The position numbers and the translations under genes were made by a program. Below are positions 10,319-23,788 of a stretch of DNA of 64,000 nt, piece by piece. Under the pieces are notes generated by a model. The model saw only the letters and a program-made list of their open reading frames with translations, was not told where the DNA came from and ran no database searches. The DNA comes from Arctopsyche grandis (taxonomy: Eukaryota; Arthropoda; Insecta; Trichoptera; Hydropsychidae). Position 1 is the stretch's first letter, and the number at the start of each line of letters is the position of its first letter. Location: NCBI RefSeq assembly GCF_051622035.1, contig NC_135355.1:3472001-3536000 (forward strand). The letters are read 5' to 3'.

Positions 10319-10588
10319 AATCACCGAACCATAATAATATCGTCGAGCACGGGTGTTTTATATGCCTTTGTTTGTGTTATGATTGTGTATCTGACCACAG
10401 TGACGGGTTAGAGTACTCTGTAATGTCAATGTGGTTAATATGTTAAATAATGGAAAAAAGTTCTAAGAAAAAAGCTGGATTTATAAAAATAAACGGAATA
10501 AGTTTATAACACATTTATTAAAATTACTATTGACACATTTTTCTAACATATATATATAGGTATATATTTATGTATAGCGTAACATAGA

Positions 10589-11977
10589 TTAAGAACATTT
10601 TAAATTGTCTATTAAATAAATATACTCTTTCATCAAATCGACAGAAAAGTCGTACGAAATATCGTCTAAATTCATTGCGCTAAATTTATTTATCTTTTCC
10701 TCTAAATATCTTCTTCTGTCTAACGACACTTCCATGCCGATAACGTACATAAGATCTAATTCAATTTTGCTAAAGTTATTCGTGAATATTTTGGAGATCC
10801 ACGCGTGTCTGTCGTCGATGGCCAACACGAACAAGAACCGTAAAAAATTATAACTAAACCCGTTGACGCCTATGTGCAAGTTCTCATCCAGAGAATACTT
10901 TTTTATAAACTTGTACTTTTCTTGAGAGAGCGACGACACCTTCACGTCCTTCTTCATAGACCGGCAAATGTCTTCGAAGCTCAGAGCCACGGTTTTGAAC
11001 GGGTTATGCGGAACTATAAAGCCGTATTCAGTCAGCAATTTCAAATTGCAATGATCGCCGTACGATATGTAGATCTGATCGTACTTTTTGACCTCGGTCA
11101 GGGTCTTCAGCTCGAAGTACAACTCGTCGAGTATGTTGATCTTGTGGAGCGGCCGACTCTCAGACGTCTGGTCCTCCGGAATCAACTTCAATCCGGTCAG
11201 AGTCTTCGCTTCGGGCGAGTGATTGAACAGATCTAAATACGGGATCAGACCTAAATTAGGCCGGTCTGAAATTATCGTATAGAGATTCCTTTCCGTGGAA
11301 TCGCACGTTTTGCATATATTCGTAAGGTCCATATATACACATCTAGTGTTCACAATGAAGTACGCCCATTCATACGTATCTAAGGAGAATTTTTCTAGAA
11401 AATAAGAAAACTTATCATTGACTTTGGCTACTTCTAGTATAATATTTCTAAAGTAAGTGTAAGACGTTGAAACTCTCTCTTTCTGAAATTCGACTATCTT
11501 GATTATGCTCTCGTCTAAAAAGTCCGTGGATGCTGATTTGTAAAAGTACGGCAGGGTGAACTTTTTAGGCAGGGTATTCAAGTAGTGTAACCAGAAAGGA
11601 TATTCTGCAATGTGAGTCTTAACGTAGGCCAGATAAAACGCCACCAATTCTTGAAAGGAGCATTTGGCTCTGTCGGCGACACTGGTACCGAAGAGTAGGC
11701 TTTTGAAATTGGCATCATTTTCCAGTGTGATTAGACAGATGATTCCTCTGAAGGGCACTTCTAAGAGGACGTCCGAAGACTTGACATTCTCCAAAGCCAT
11801 GACGCCTCGGCCCGTCTCGGGGAATTCGACTAGTCTTACTTTTTTGGTCAACTTGAAGCCAACACGCTTTATCCATCTGTTGAGGTTTACGACGTCGGTC
11901 TGATCGTCTATGTGTGAGATTTTGTCTTGAAATCGGGTTGCAGATTTTCTGTTTCTGTGCGTTTTTCCTTTTCGCAT
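10589..11977 (-). CDS. SETD4: SETD4-like SET-domain lysine methyltransferase
   Basis: A single open exon of 462 codons with ATG at 11977 and TAA at 10589. SETD4 proteins transfer methyl from S-adenosylmethionine to lysines of histones and other proteins in nucleus and cytosol. The N terminus RKGKTHRNRK is the basic motif typical of this family. The SET domain is split, as in the RuBisCO-methyltransferase/SETD4 group: PETGRGVMA near residue 55, then an inserted helical region, NTRCVYMDL near 212, the catalytic LIPYLDLFNHSP near 243-254, and IYISYGDHCNLKLLTEYGF near 301-319. A C-terminal substrate-binding helical domain follows. Length fits the family (about 440-460). A minus-strand AATAAA lies at 10514-10519, about 70 bp past the stop. 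It is intronless and no element interrupts it; it is one of two apparently working host genes in the window. Retroposition of the gene is possible but not shown. Confidence 0.9.
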   Translation of the reverse strand: MRKGKTHRNRKSATRFQDKISHIDDQTDVVNLNRWIKRVGFKLTKKVRLVEFPETGRGVMALENVKSSDVLLEVPFRGIICLITLENDANFKSLLFGTSVADRAKCSFQELVAFYLAYVKTHIAEYPFWLHYLNTLPKKFTLPYFYKSASTDFLDESIIKIVEFQKERVSTSYTYFRNIILEVAKVNDKFSYFLEKFSLDTYEWAYFIVNTRCVYMDLTNICKTCDSTERNLYTIISDRPNLGLIPYLDLFNHSPEAKTLTGLKLIPEDQTSESRPLHKINILDELYFELKTLTEVKKYDQIYISYGDHCNLKLLTEYGFIVPHNPFKTVALSFEDICRSMKKDVKVSSLSQEKYKFIKKYSLDENLHIGVNGFSYNFLRFLFVLAIDDRHAWISKIFTNNFSKIELDLMYVIGMEVSLDRRRYLEEKINKFSAMNLDDISYDFSVDLMKEYIYLIDNLKCS

Positions 11978-12346
11978 AGTGTCTCAAATACCCAAGTGTG
12001 AAATCAAATGTATAATTGTTACAATTCTGATGAATACAGATCCAGAACATTGACAGTTAACAAAACAGGCACCTAACCAATCTGACATCTGAGAACTGTC
12101 AAAATTAATTTGGCCGAAATTTATTTTACGGCCATGTTACTTTCGATATAAAACACAGTAAAACATGATTATCCGGACTAAATTGGGATCAGATTGTTCA
12201 GGATAATATAAATAATAGAAAAAAATGCATATAATAAAGGGCACATTTGAATTTTTAAGTTAAAAACATAATCCCCATTAATTAATAAGATTTTTTTGCC
12301 TTTAACTATGCTTATTTTTACCACTTACTACATAATTTATAATTAG

Positions 12347-12992
12347 CCAGCAGTTTGGCTTAATGGTAGCGTATATATTTAGCACCACTCAGTGGCGTAG
12401 CGTGAATTCCAGGCACCCCCCCGCAAAATATTTTAAGGCGCCCCCCCCCCCCCCCCATATATTCATATTATTTCCTTACAGCAGAATAACTTTCCAAATT
12501 AATAATTCATACCTTTTTTACGTAGAAAAACTTCATTGGCAAACACGACTATTTTGTTAAAATTTAATACTAATCATTGCTAATACTTTAAGACGATGTT
12601 GTGGCGTAGTTGACCATAAGTAATTTTTAATAAGTTTCAACTTGTAAACGAGCGCTCCGTAGTGGCTACAGTTACCGGAAGCGTGAGGAACAAGATGATT
12701 TAAATGAGGAATTTAAATTATAAAAATTACAAATGATGAGCTTTGCCAAATTATGAACACGCTGATCTTCTTTATTTTTACAAGGTTAATTTTCTTTTAA
12801 GCACGAACGGAAATCAGTATCTGATCGGGCAATGATTTGTCAAAATCATTGACATATTAGTTGGCTAGAGACATAGCTTCATGATATACATATGTACATA
12901 TATATATGCAGTGGCGGACTGGGACTGAAATCAGTGCAGTTCGACTCGTCAAACTGCTGGTTAGATTTGGGGGTTTTGTGACTCAGAAATCC
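12347..12992 (+). mobile_element. SINE family A split by hAT-like DNA
   Basis: The first part of the SINE A head is at 12347-12389. It stops at CACCACT, where CAGTGGCGTAGCG, a hAT-type terminus, begins at 12390. The remaining head, from GTTCGACTCGTC, resumes at 12939. The 12390-12938 insert includes a C-run near 12438-12455 and ends with a 30-bp piece (CAGTGGCGGACTGGG) that matches one end of the hAT MITE at 58227. The insert's two ends are not inverted copies, so at least two events are stacked. About 10 bp of the SINE is lost. Confidence 0.65.
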
Positions 12993-13453
12993 TAGAGGAA
13001 TGCTACAAGACCTTGCAACAAAGAGTAAAAAAAAGTAGGGCTTACATTGAGCAAAACAAAAACAAAGGCTATCACAAACCAAGCCAAGAGTATCATCAAG
13101 GTAGACAGTGAGCCTATCGAGTATGTGAAGTCCTATGTATACCTCGGGCAGATTGTATCTTTCAATGACCATATGGAAGCAGAAATAGAGAAGAGAATCA
13201 CTAAAGCGTGGAAAAGATTCTGGTCCCTGAAAGACATAATGAAGGGTAAACAACATGCCAATACAATCAAGAGAAGAATATTCAGCACCTGCATACTTCC
13301 AATCATGACCTATGGATGTCAAACTTTGGCTACCACTCAAAAAAACTTCCAGAAACTTATAACATGCCAGAGGAGCATGGAAAGAAGTATGATAGGATAC
13401 ACCATAAGACATAAGAAAAGAGCAGTAGACCTAAGAAAAATGATCAAAGTTGA
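12993..13453 (+). pseudogene. RTE-like reverse transcriptase C-terminal fragment
   Basis: The frame open at 13047-13453 encodes the end of an RT: YVYLGQIVSFNDHMEAEIEK, then IKRRIFSTCILPIMTYGCQT and a QRSMERSMIGYTIR segment, all typical of RTE-group proteins. A frameshift separates the first codons (12993-13046). No catalytic FADD remains. The fragment lies exactly between two SINE A pieces; the last codons merge into the head of the SINE at 13454. Confidence 0.8.
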
Positions 13454-13945
13454 AGCCAGCAGTTTGGCTTAATGGTAGCGTATATATTTAGCACCACTGC
13501 GATCGATGGTTCGACTCGTCAAACTGCTGGTTAGATTTGGGGGTTTTGTGACTCCAAATCGATCGTTTCTCTATCAGAGTTTGCCAATTTTATCTGATCA
13601 TTGTTGAAACGGTTCCTGAAAATTGGTAATAGATCATTTCCTGTTGTCACAGAAATCTGTGTGTATAATTTGTAGAAATTATATACAGAAATCTGAAATC
13701 TATAGATGTCTCTGTAATTTCATGTTTATTATGTGTATAAAAATTGTAATAATAATTGTGCACAAAATCTAAAAATAATCCATAGATGTCTCTATGACTA
13801 TTAGTTCTGTACTTGATTAATTATTGTATTCGATGTTTATTGAACGTACTGTATACGTTGTCTGACCGTTCTCGTACACTCGTCGCATTGGAGCGATCTG
13901 TTATGACGAGTGTACATTGATTGTAATAAAAATAAAATAAAATAA
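13454..13945 (+). mobile_element. tRNA-derived SINE, family A, longest copy
   Basis: The head with A box (TGGCTTAATGGTAGCG) and B box (GGTTCGACTC) is closed by the exact pairing of CCAGCAGTTTG with CAAACTGCTGG. The core domain follows at about 13558-13625 (TATCAGAGTTTGCCAA and TTGAAACGGTTCC). The 3' part runs further than in the 2654-2985 copy and ends in an (A)3-5T-type tail at 13925-13945. The extra 3' segment contains an inverted pair, CTCGTACACTCGTC and GACGAGTGTAC. Confidence 0.86.
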
Positions 13946-14439
13946 TAGGGTTCCCGGAATAGTAGCGCAGTTTTGAGAAGTCCTAATTTTCAAAGGCGCT
14001 CAATAAGAACTTACGCAATAGAATTTCACACAAAAGGGTTAGCTCCGCCGGATAACATACAAATACCCCTTGACGCTTTTTTGTGGACTTCCATTGCGTT
14101 TGTTCTCCTTGAGCATCTTTGAAAGTTTGGATGTCTCGAGAGTGCAACCATCTTGAGTGCATTTTTCCGGTCACCATATAATAGTAATAGAGGAATATAC
14201 ATATATAATTGAACTTTATTTTTACTTCATCTATGTACGCAGTAACAATAGATGAAGTTTTGTGATCATGCGAAAATTCGAACTCGAGATTTTGACTGAT
14301 TCGAACTCAGAATCGATTACTGATCACGTTTTAATGATCTAGAAAAAATGTGTGTGTGTCTGTGTACTTTGGGGATTTTTTCAACACCGAACCGAAACTT
14401 AGTATCGGTTAATGAAATTCTTATAGACACTACGTACAT

Positions 14440-15510
14440 TTTTTTTCTAATTTTTAAGTTGACCGGAAATGGTACCTCCCCTTATAGGTGTCCTCTTTTT
14501 TATAAGTTTTTGAATTCGATTTTCTCCCAAACTACAAACTGAATCGGACTGATTTTTTTTTACATGTACTAGAAATAATAATTTTTATAATTTTATATTT
14601 GTAAAATATTTTTATCTGAACCGGAAGTAGTACTTTTACTCTAGAGAATCGAGGTTTTTTATGTTTTTCTCAAAAGCCTTTTGATTTATCGAACCAAAAT
14701 TTCATATCGATCAGTTTAAGCTCAATACCAAGTTATGTGTAAAATTTGGTAAGCGTCTGTCGACCGGAAGTGGCAGTTTACTCTTGTTCGATTTTTCTTC
14801 CACTATTTTTTTCGACCCCTTAAACATGTGTGGTCTTCACGAAAAAATGCAAGTATAATTCTTGTATCAATGTGATTAAAATAAAAAAAAACCACTAAAT
14901 TTAATAAACCGGAAGTGGGATTTTTTCCCTTCCGGAAGTATCCGGAAGGAAGGTCAAAAATGTTGTCGGCTGGATCCTGACCACACCCCTGAACGTATTA
15001 AGCTGAAAATTTATATTTATATTCTTTGTGTACTAACTTAGATTTGGTAACGTTTTGGTCAGAATTCGTAAACCGGAAGTAGTATTTTTTTAAAAAACAA
15101 TATTTCATTATTTTATTTTGACCTTTTAAATTATTTTAAGCTTCTTGATATTTATTGTGTATAATAAAAATAGTGATTTTAAGTAAAAATAAAAATAAAA
15201 CCATCAAATTTAATGAACCGGAAGTGGGATTTTCTCCTATTAGAAAAGTCAAAAATGTTGTCGCCTGGATCCTGTCCACACCCCTGAACGTATTAAGCTG
15301 AAAATTTATATTTGTGCTGTTTATGTACTAACTTAGATTTGGTAACGTTTTGGTCAGAATTCGTAAACCGGAAGTAGTATTTTTTTTTAAAACAATATTT
15401 CATTATTTTATTTTGACCTTTTAAATTATTTTAAGCGTCTTGATATTAAATGTGTGTAATAATTATACTGATTTTAAAAAATTTGAACAAAATCCGCCAA
15501 CCGGAAGTAG
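14440..15510 (+). repeat. Array with CCGGAAGT about every 150 bp
   Basis: CCGGAAGT, or CCGGAAAT once, recurs near 14463, 14624, 14764, 14911, 15073, 15216, 15367 and 15499, a spacing of 132-162 bp. It is always on the plus strand and usually sits in AACCGGAAGTRGTATTTT-like context. Within it, two units of about 300 bp (14878-15186 and 15187-15476) are close copies, sharing for example AACGTATTAAGCTGAAAATT. CCGGAAGT is also the core ETS/GABP binding site. It is probably an old tandem repeat or the internal repeat of a large transposon. No ORF is present. Confidence 0.8.
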
Positions 15511-15884
15511 AAATTTTGTCTTGTGCAAGTATTTGCATATATTTGCGCTCAATTTGTATCGCTATCATAGTTATTAGTTCAATATCGAATTTTGTTTTGT
15601 AACCATCTTATATTCCTCAAATACATAGATAAAGTCATGGGTTGGTCACACCCGAATTTTTTAACTTGAATTCAGCCATTTTACATTTAAAATTAGATAT
15701 AATTTATTTAGTATACGTATATTATTCTAAATATTAATGTACAGCAAAATAGGAAAAATAGCTCATAAACGTATTTACAATTCTTGCACATTAAAAACAA
15801 CAATCTATCTATCCCGTTGTCCCCAAGAGAGTTAATGGGTTAGCGCTTGAAAATTACATGCATGTGCCATTATACCACAGAAAA

Positions 15885-16005
15885 ACATTATGTTATGTTT
15901 ACAATAATAATGAAAAGCCGCATGAAAACTATCAACCACTCATCTGATATTAAAACATGTTTACAATAATAATGAAAGACCGCATGAAAATGATCCGATA
16001 TTAAA
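15885..16005 (+). repeat. Tandem duplication of about 65 bp
   Basis: ATGTTTACAATAATAATGAA, followed by a GCCGCATGAAAA/GACCGCATGAAAA word and GATATTAAA, occurs twice in a row. The second unit has a small deletion. It is non-coding. Confidence 0.65.
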
Positions 16006-16189
16006 GCCATCGTGTTCTGCTTAGATAAAAACTAAGCAAATCTGCCATGCATCTTTTGCATTCAAAAGGAACCAATGTTTAAAGGTTAATGAGATAATAT
16101 TCGCTTGATAATTAACGCAAAAATATATATTCTTCAAGAAAATTTCAATGACATTGGAAAAACCGAAGATGGTTGATCAGTGACAATCT

Positions 16190-16760
16190 TCAATATTTTT
16201 CTTCACTTATTGTATGTATGTATGTAGGTCGCAAATAATTCTTGATTAGTTTTAACTGTGAAAAAGTTATTTTTCTCCTAACAACTGAAACTGGCAAAGT
16301 CACAAGTATTCTCAGTGCTATTAGTATAGTTGGAAAGAGTTCCTCTAGGTAGTTGTTATATATCAACTTCATAACCACATATGATGTACTACCTTCTTCA
16401 ATTTATCGAAACAACAATTTCAACTTCTGCTTCTACATATATCCTTCGTTTCTTTGTCACTTAATACTTTTTATAATGATCTAAATATTTCTTTCAGTTG
16501 TTTGTCCTCGATTGTATCACTCTTTTGGAATGAAAAAGTCTCTTGGATTGATATTTGCAATATTGGCACATTGGCACTTGCATATTGGCACATTGTCATA
16601 GCCTTGACTACGAAGATTTATATTAGATAAATCATTTTGTTTCAAAGAATTTAATATTTATTCAGTCATCTTTGCCCCAGTTGTGAGTACAATGTTAATA
16701 AATTCTAAAAAAATTTCTTTAATTTCTGCACTAGAATTTCGCATCTTGGCTGATTTTTCG
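16190..16760 (-). pseudogene. Decayed hAT transposase (ZMYM/DUF4371 type)
   Basis: Minus-strand pieces of one transposase can be read in several frames. In order they include NLRSQGYDN, the usual GQGYDN block; ANINPRDFFIP; and near 16255-16310 the C-terminal dimerisation region TLPVSV followed by FSQLKLIKNYLR, where the normal SxERxFS core is corrupted. Stops and frameshifts separate the pieces, so it is dead. It is not the same family as the intact hAT at 20894, whose C-terminal block reads SASAERSFSTMKRIK. Confidence 0.68.
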
Positions 16761-17090
16761 ATGTGAATGTAACGCACAACAATTGAAATTTGTTATTTAT
16801 GACTTGCATGAGGTGTACCTTACATACATATCTTTTCCCAAGTAATGTGACTTCTGTAAACGGGCAGTAATGCCCGTTTTACATGCTTCTCTAACACCGG
16901 ATCATATTTTGAGAACAACTCGACAATTTTAACCCTCTAAATGCAATATTTTCTGAGTAAATCGTTAAAATAATTGAAATTATAATCTTGAGCAACTCAT
17001 CCCAATGTTTGATCTTGCTCAAACATAAATTATTTGCTATACAATCGATAGTTTGATTTGTGGAAAGCACTATACACTTTTCATAGCAAT

Positions 17091-18433
17091 CAAAACGATG
17101 AGTGCTTCCCTCGTGTCCAGAGGCGTCATTTTAGCTTTTCCCAGGGGGGGGGGGGCAAAATTATCAACCAGTAAAGGATGACTTTATGGGGAGGGGGCGG
17201 GTGTGTTGTATTAAAAAAATGAGTGTATATGAATTTTAAGGGTTTGGTGTAAACGATTGACAAGCGCCAGACAGACTGAACCACAGATTAACTGGATGGC
17301 TGCTTTAAACGCAATTCTCGACTTCACGAATGATAGATTGTACATCAGATGACGAGTAACCTTTCGATGTGCACAGATGCAATTATTAAAATAGTAATTA
17401 TTATAATTGAGTTGGATCTTTCTGGCGAGTTTAATAAGGCAAAATTCGGAACTAAAGTATCAGAAGCACATAACGTATACAGGGTAAGTATGTTGGGACT
17501 TCGGGTGGATTTCGCTTAGTGTAAGTGCGAGCAGTGCGCACGCATAAGGTACACGTGTCGTAAATCTGTGGTTCAGTCTGTCTGGCGCTTGTCGATCGTT
17601 TGCACCGCATCGAAATTTTAACTATTTCTTTTAATCATTTTTATATTTATCGTTTGGTTTTTTTATAATTATATGAAATTATTATTATAATATCATTTAA
17701 TTTACAATATTACAATATTATAATAATCATTAAACAACGTGTATAGTCCCATTCAAATCTAGAGGGAGGGGTGCGGCTGAATACATTTAATTAAAGTTGA
17801 ATAATTTGTATTTCGTATGATATATTAGTTATGAGTGTGCATTATTTTTTATGAAAGTTAATATGGTTAAAATTAAAGTTCAATTAATTAGTACCCATTG
17901 TAAAAATTAATAAATTAATTCATATAAAATGTGCGAGGTATTAACTTCTTTTAGAGATACATACACTCTTAAATAACCAAATTTAAATGGAACGCTACCT
18001 TATATTTACTATATATTAGTAATTGACCTACATATATCGTTTTTTTTTTAATATTATTTCTATACGATGTTGTATTTTTAAAAACTGTTTTCGTAAACGT
18101 TTAATAATAATATAATTTCATAATGAATACATTCTTACAATATTCCAAAGTTGCCATTGTAATCCATGTACAAAAAAAACCCTAAGATTATCAATATCGT
18201 GAATATTTTATGCTAATTTATTTATTTGAAGAAAGGTTACGTTAAAGGTATCATTGAAAACAAACTTATTATAAAATTATTATAAAAACACACATAATTA
18301 TGAATTTACATACGTATATCCGCCCCCCTATGTGCGCGCTTGCATATAAATATGTTTATGTATGAATATTCAGTACCTCAGAATTATCAAAAAAAATTGA
18401 AATATTCGTTGAAATTTATAACTCGCATACATA
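17091..18433 (+). repeat. Duplicated 5' flank of nrf-6-like locus (copy of 49659-51003)
   Basis: About 1.34 kb aligns along its whole length with 49659-51003, including a hAT-like G-run end, MITE M1, and the TATGAATATTCAGTACC stretch. In the other copy this DNA leads straight into exon 1 of the intact nrf-6-like gene. Here the homology stops exactly at 18433, where CAGTCCCTGACC begins after a TA. The block is non-coding. Confidence 0.85.
17240..17612. mobile_element. MITE family M1, 373 bp
   Basis: It starts GGGTTTGGTGTAAACG and ends CGTTTGCACCGCATCG. An inverted inner terminus AAGCGCCAGACAGACTGAAC is present at both ends. Possible duplication AATTTTAA is seen on both sides. The orthologous insertion at 49815-50189 shows that it predates the segmental duplication. 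Confidence 0.85.
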
Positions 18434-18747
18434 CAGTCCCTGACCATAATATTACGCCACCCCTCTCGAGATGCGTTTGGGTAAATTTGTCACGGTCGTA
18501 AATAACTCATTATGGGAACTATTGGCCTCATTTTTTTTGTGATCTTATCCTTAAATGCAACTCTATTCACTAGCAAAAAATATCGGTGGATTATCCCTTA
18601 AAAGGTCTTCAAAAACAAAAGAAAGATGTTTGAAATCGGTTTGCGTCTGAATTTTGTTCAATATTGACGTGCGTTTCCGTTAAAATCATTCATTATTTTG
18701 TGAAAAGTGTTTTTTTCTCTTTGCATATTATATATAGTATATACCTG

Positions 18748-18765
<18 letters not shown>
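18366..18765 (+). repeat. Left arm of a 5.9-kb inverted repeat
   Basis: About 400 bp is the reverse complement of 23890-24284. The arm includes a TA-flanked Tc1/mariner-like terminus (CAGTCCCTGACCATAATATT at 18434) and 68 bp of outside flank, so the repeat is larger than the element end alone. It closes with GTATATACCTGAGGGA followed by (AT)n. The empty site for the Tc1-like end survives at 51001-51003. Confidence 0.85.
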
Positions 18766-20743
<1,978 letters not shown>

Positions 20744-20761
20744 AGTGCAGTGATCTAATTG

Positions 20762-20826
20762 TGCAGTGCAGTGCAGTGCAGTGAGTTAATTAAAGCAGTG
20801 ATCGTTTTCACATATGAAAACGATCG
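20762..20826. repeat. GCAGT repeats and 11-bp hairpin
   Basis: After the break in the gutted gene come about four GTGCA pentamers, then a hairpin: GATCGTTTTCA, loop CATA, TGAAAACGATC. GTATATACCTGAGGGA and the (AT)n run carrying the hAT follow at once. Confidence 0.7.
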
Positions 20827-20839
20827 TAGTATATACCTG

Positions 20840-20893
<54 letters not shown>

Positions 20894-20896
<3 letters not shown>

Positions 20897-23788
20897 TGGC
20901 GTGCGGTCCATGGATGCGGTGGATGCGGCGCATCCCCTATAACTTTAAAAAGCCAAGAGTATTTTTAATAAATATTTGAATTTCGCTTCGATGTATTCTT
21001 AGTGATGTACGTGATTATGATGTAGTATATGATATATATTTCACATATCACGTGTTTTTTGTTACATGATGCATTATATAGGATCTTTTGATAATTTTTA
21101 TTAAGGATTCGCATAGGCCGCATTCGCATAGGCCGGCCACAGGCGAGTGACGCTGGCGAGTAGACGCGCGCGCGACTGAAGTGCGCGCGTGTCATGGATT
21201 CGGAGTTCGGACCGATCCCATTTGCGCATGCGCACTATGAGGCTGTCATATTCGCGCGGACGCGTTGACACTTGTTTAACCTCTACGGTGGATTCGGTTT
21301 CTCTGTTTGCTTATCTATTGAGTTTCACTTGGAAGCCGCTGTTGATCGATATTTCCGCACGCTACGCCCCAAGTTATTTATCAAAAAGCTAGCCGATTCA
21401 TTTCTTTAGACGAAGTTAATCATTTATACTGTAAGTTGGTTATTTTTTACTTTTGAATTAAGTTTTCATTTAAATTAGTTTCGTCTAACTTTATTTTTAG
21501 TTTACTGTTCCACTACTTACGAGTTTTCATTATTGCCTTTAATATGGATATCGAAAATAACAATGAGAGTGGACTTGTCGTCGAGATCAATAATAATTGC
21601 AATTGTTTAATTGAAAATGTGCTGAAAAGAAGATTTGCTTCTCTCCCATTTAATGAAAAGGAGATTATTGTTAAGAGCCCCAAACCCACACCAATATTAA
21701 ATATTCAGTCTAAAACAAAAACATTTAAAAGGTATTTTAACACAGAAACATACGAAAAAATTTCATGGATTTGTGGATGTGCTCACTTAACGAAATTATT
21801 CTGTTGGCCATGTATTTTATTTTCTCAAGAAGTGAATGTCTGGAGTAAATTTGGATTTTCTGACCTAAACAATTTAAGTAAATCGCGCAAGAGACATGAA
21901 TGTTCTCAAGCTCACATATGTTCTGCTGCTCAATTTAAAAAATTTGGAAAGGGACCTCGTATAGAAAATTTTTTAAGTGCTCAATTTAAAGCAAATATTG
22001 AAATGCACAACAAAGAAGTTACTGCAAATAGATACATTTTGTCGAAATTAATAAGCGCGATCTGTTTTTTAGCAAAACAAGAACAACCTTTACGAGGACA
22101 TTTTGAGCACCAGGAATCGGAAAATAGAGGGAATTATATTGAATTGCTGTATCTGTTGAGTGAATCAGACATAAAATTGAAAACTCATTTAGATAACTCT
22201 ACGGTGTTTACTGGACTATCGAACCATATACAAAATGACTTGGTATCCGCAATATCAAAAGTCTTGCTAGATGAGATTAAAACTGAAATACGTGCATCAA
22301 AATTTGTTTCCATAATTGTGGACGAATCTACAGATATCAGTCGCAAAGCTCAGCTATCTACTATTTTTAGATATGTAGATGAAAATAATGAAATTCAGGA
22401 GAGATTTGTTGGATTTGTCGATGTTAGTCCCAATAGAACAGCTAATGCTCTTTTTCAGCACATACGTGAGACCTTGGAAGAATTTGGTTGTTTGGACAAA
22501 TTAATTGCACAAACGTACGATGGAGCGGCTGTAATGTCCGGGGAGCATAATGGAGTGCAACGAAAAATTCGAGATATTTGTCCTAATTCTTTATTTGTCC
22601 ATTGTTACGCTCACAGATTGAATTTAGTTTTGTCGCAATCTGTTAAACATATATCCGGATGCAAACGTTTTTTCAGCCGTATGTTGTCATTTTCAACTTT
22701 TTTTTGTAAGTCTTCAAGAAGAATTTCCCTTCTCGATTGTCAAATAAAAAAACGATTTCCCACTGCTGCCCCTACACGATGGAACTACAATAGCAAAATT
22801 TTAAATATGATATTAGAATATCAAACAGAATTAATGGAAATATTTAATCAAATAATTAATGACGAAGACGAATGGGATACTGATGCTGTCATAAATGCTG
22901 AAGTCCTTCATCGTTATTTAAAAGAGTTTGAATTCAATTTCAATTTGCATTTATTTTCTGCAATATTTAATTCGGCAGATTTTTTATTTGAAATTTTACA
23001 AAAAAAAACCTTTGACATATCGTATTGCGTAAGTGAAATTAAAAAATTTGTAAAATATTTAGATAACAAAAAAGACGATTTTGATTCATTGTGGAACAAA
23101 GTAATAACTAAAAATTTTAATAGAAAAAGAAAATATGCTGAATGTGAAGAAGATGTGAAAACAACGTATAAACTTCACTATTCTGAAATTTTAGAAACTC
23201 TTTCAGTAAATACAACCAATCGATTTCGAGATATCGAAAATTTAAAATTTCTCGAATTTTTTAACGTCAAAAAATTTAAAGAATATGAAAATAATTTTCC
23301 AGATTTCCTATTTAAATCACTCCACCTAACTTATGGAAAATACTTTGATTTTATGAAATTAAAAAGCGAATTAATTTACATGTACTCAACGCAAGATTTT
23401 CATTTGAAATCTATAAATGACGTAAAGGAATTAATTGTGAAAGATGATCTAATAGACGTTTTGGAACAAGTATTTAGTTTAATACAATTAATTTGTACGA
23501 TACCTTCCACGAGCGCATCGGCTGAACGATCATTTTCGACTATGAAAAGAATTAAAACGTTCACCAGAAGTAGTCAAAGTGAAGAAAGACTCTCTGGTCT
23601 TGCTTTAATTGCAATCGAAAAGAAAATAATGTCAAATTTAAAAAACAATAAAAAATTCTATGATGCGGTTATCGATGAATTTTGTAAAAAGGAACGAAGA
23701 ATAAAATTAAATTTTAAAAAATAAATTGGTCGGTTTTTTTTTTCAAACAAGGGACAGCATCCCTTGTTTGAAAAGTCACCGCCCGCCA

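Noticed and set aside
10874-11236. Plus-strand ORF inside the SETD4-like gene
   Set aside because: It is a shadow of the conserved minus-strand frame with no motif of its own.
13983-14177. Protein-coding ORF on the minus strand
   Set aside because: No motif, no splice context and a sharp boundary with repeats; chance frame.
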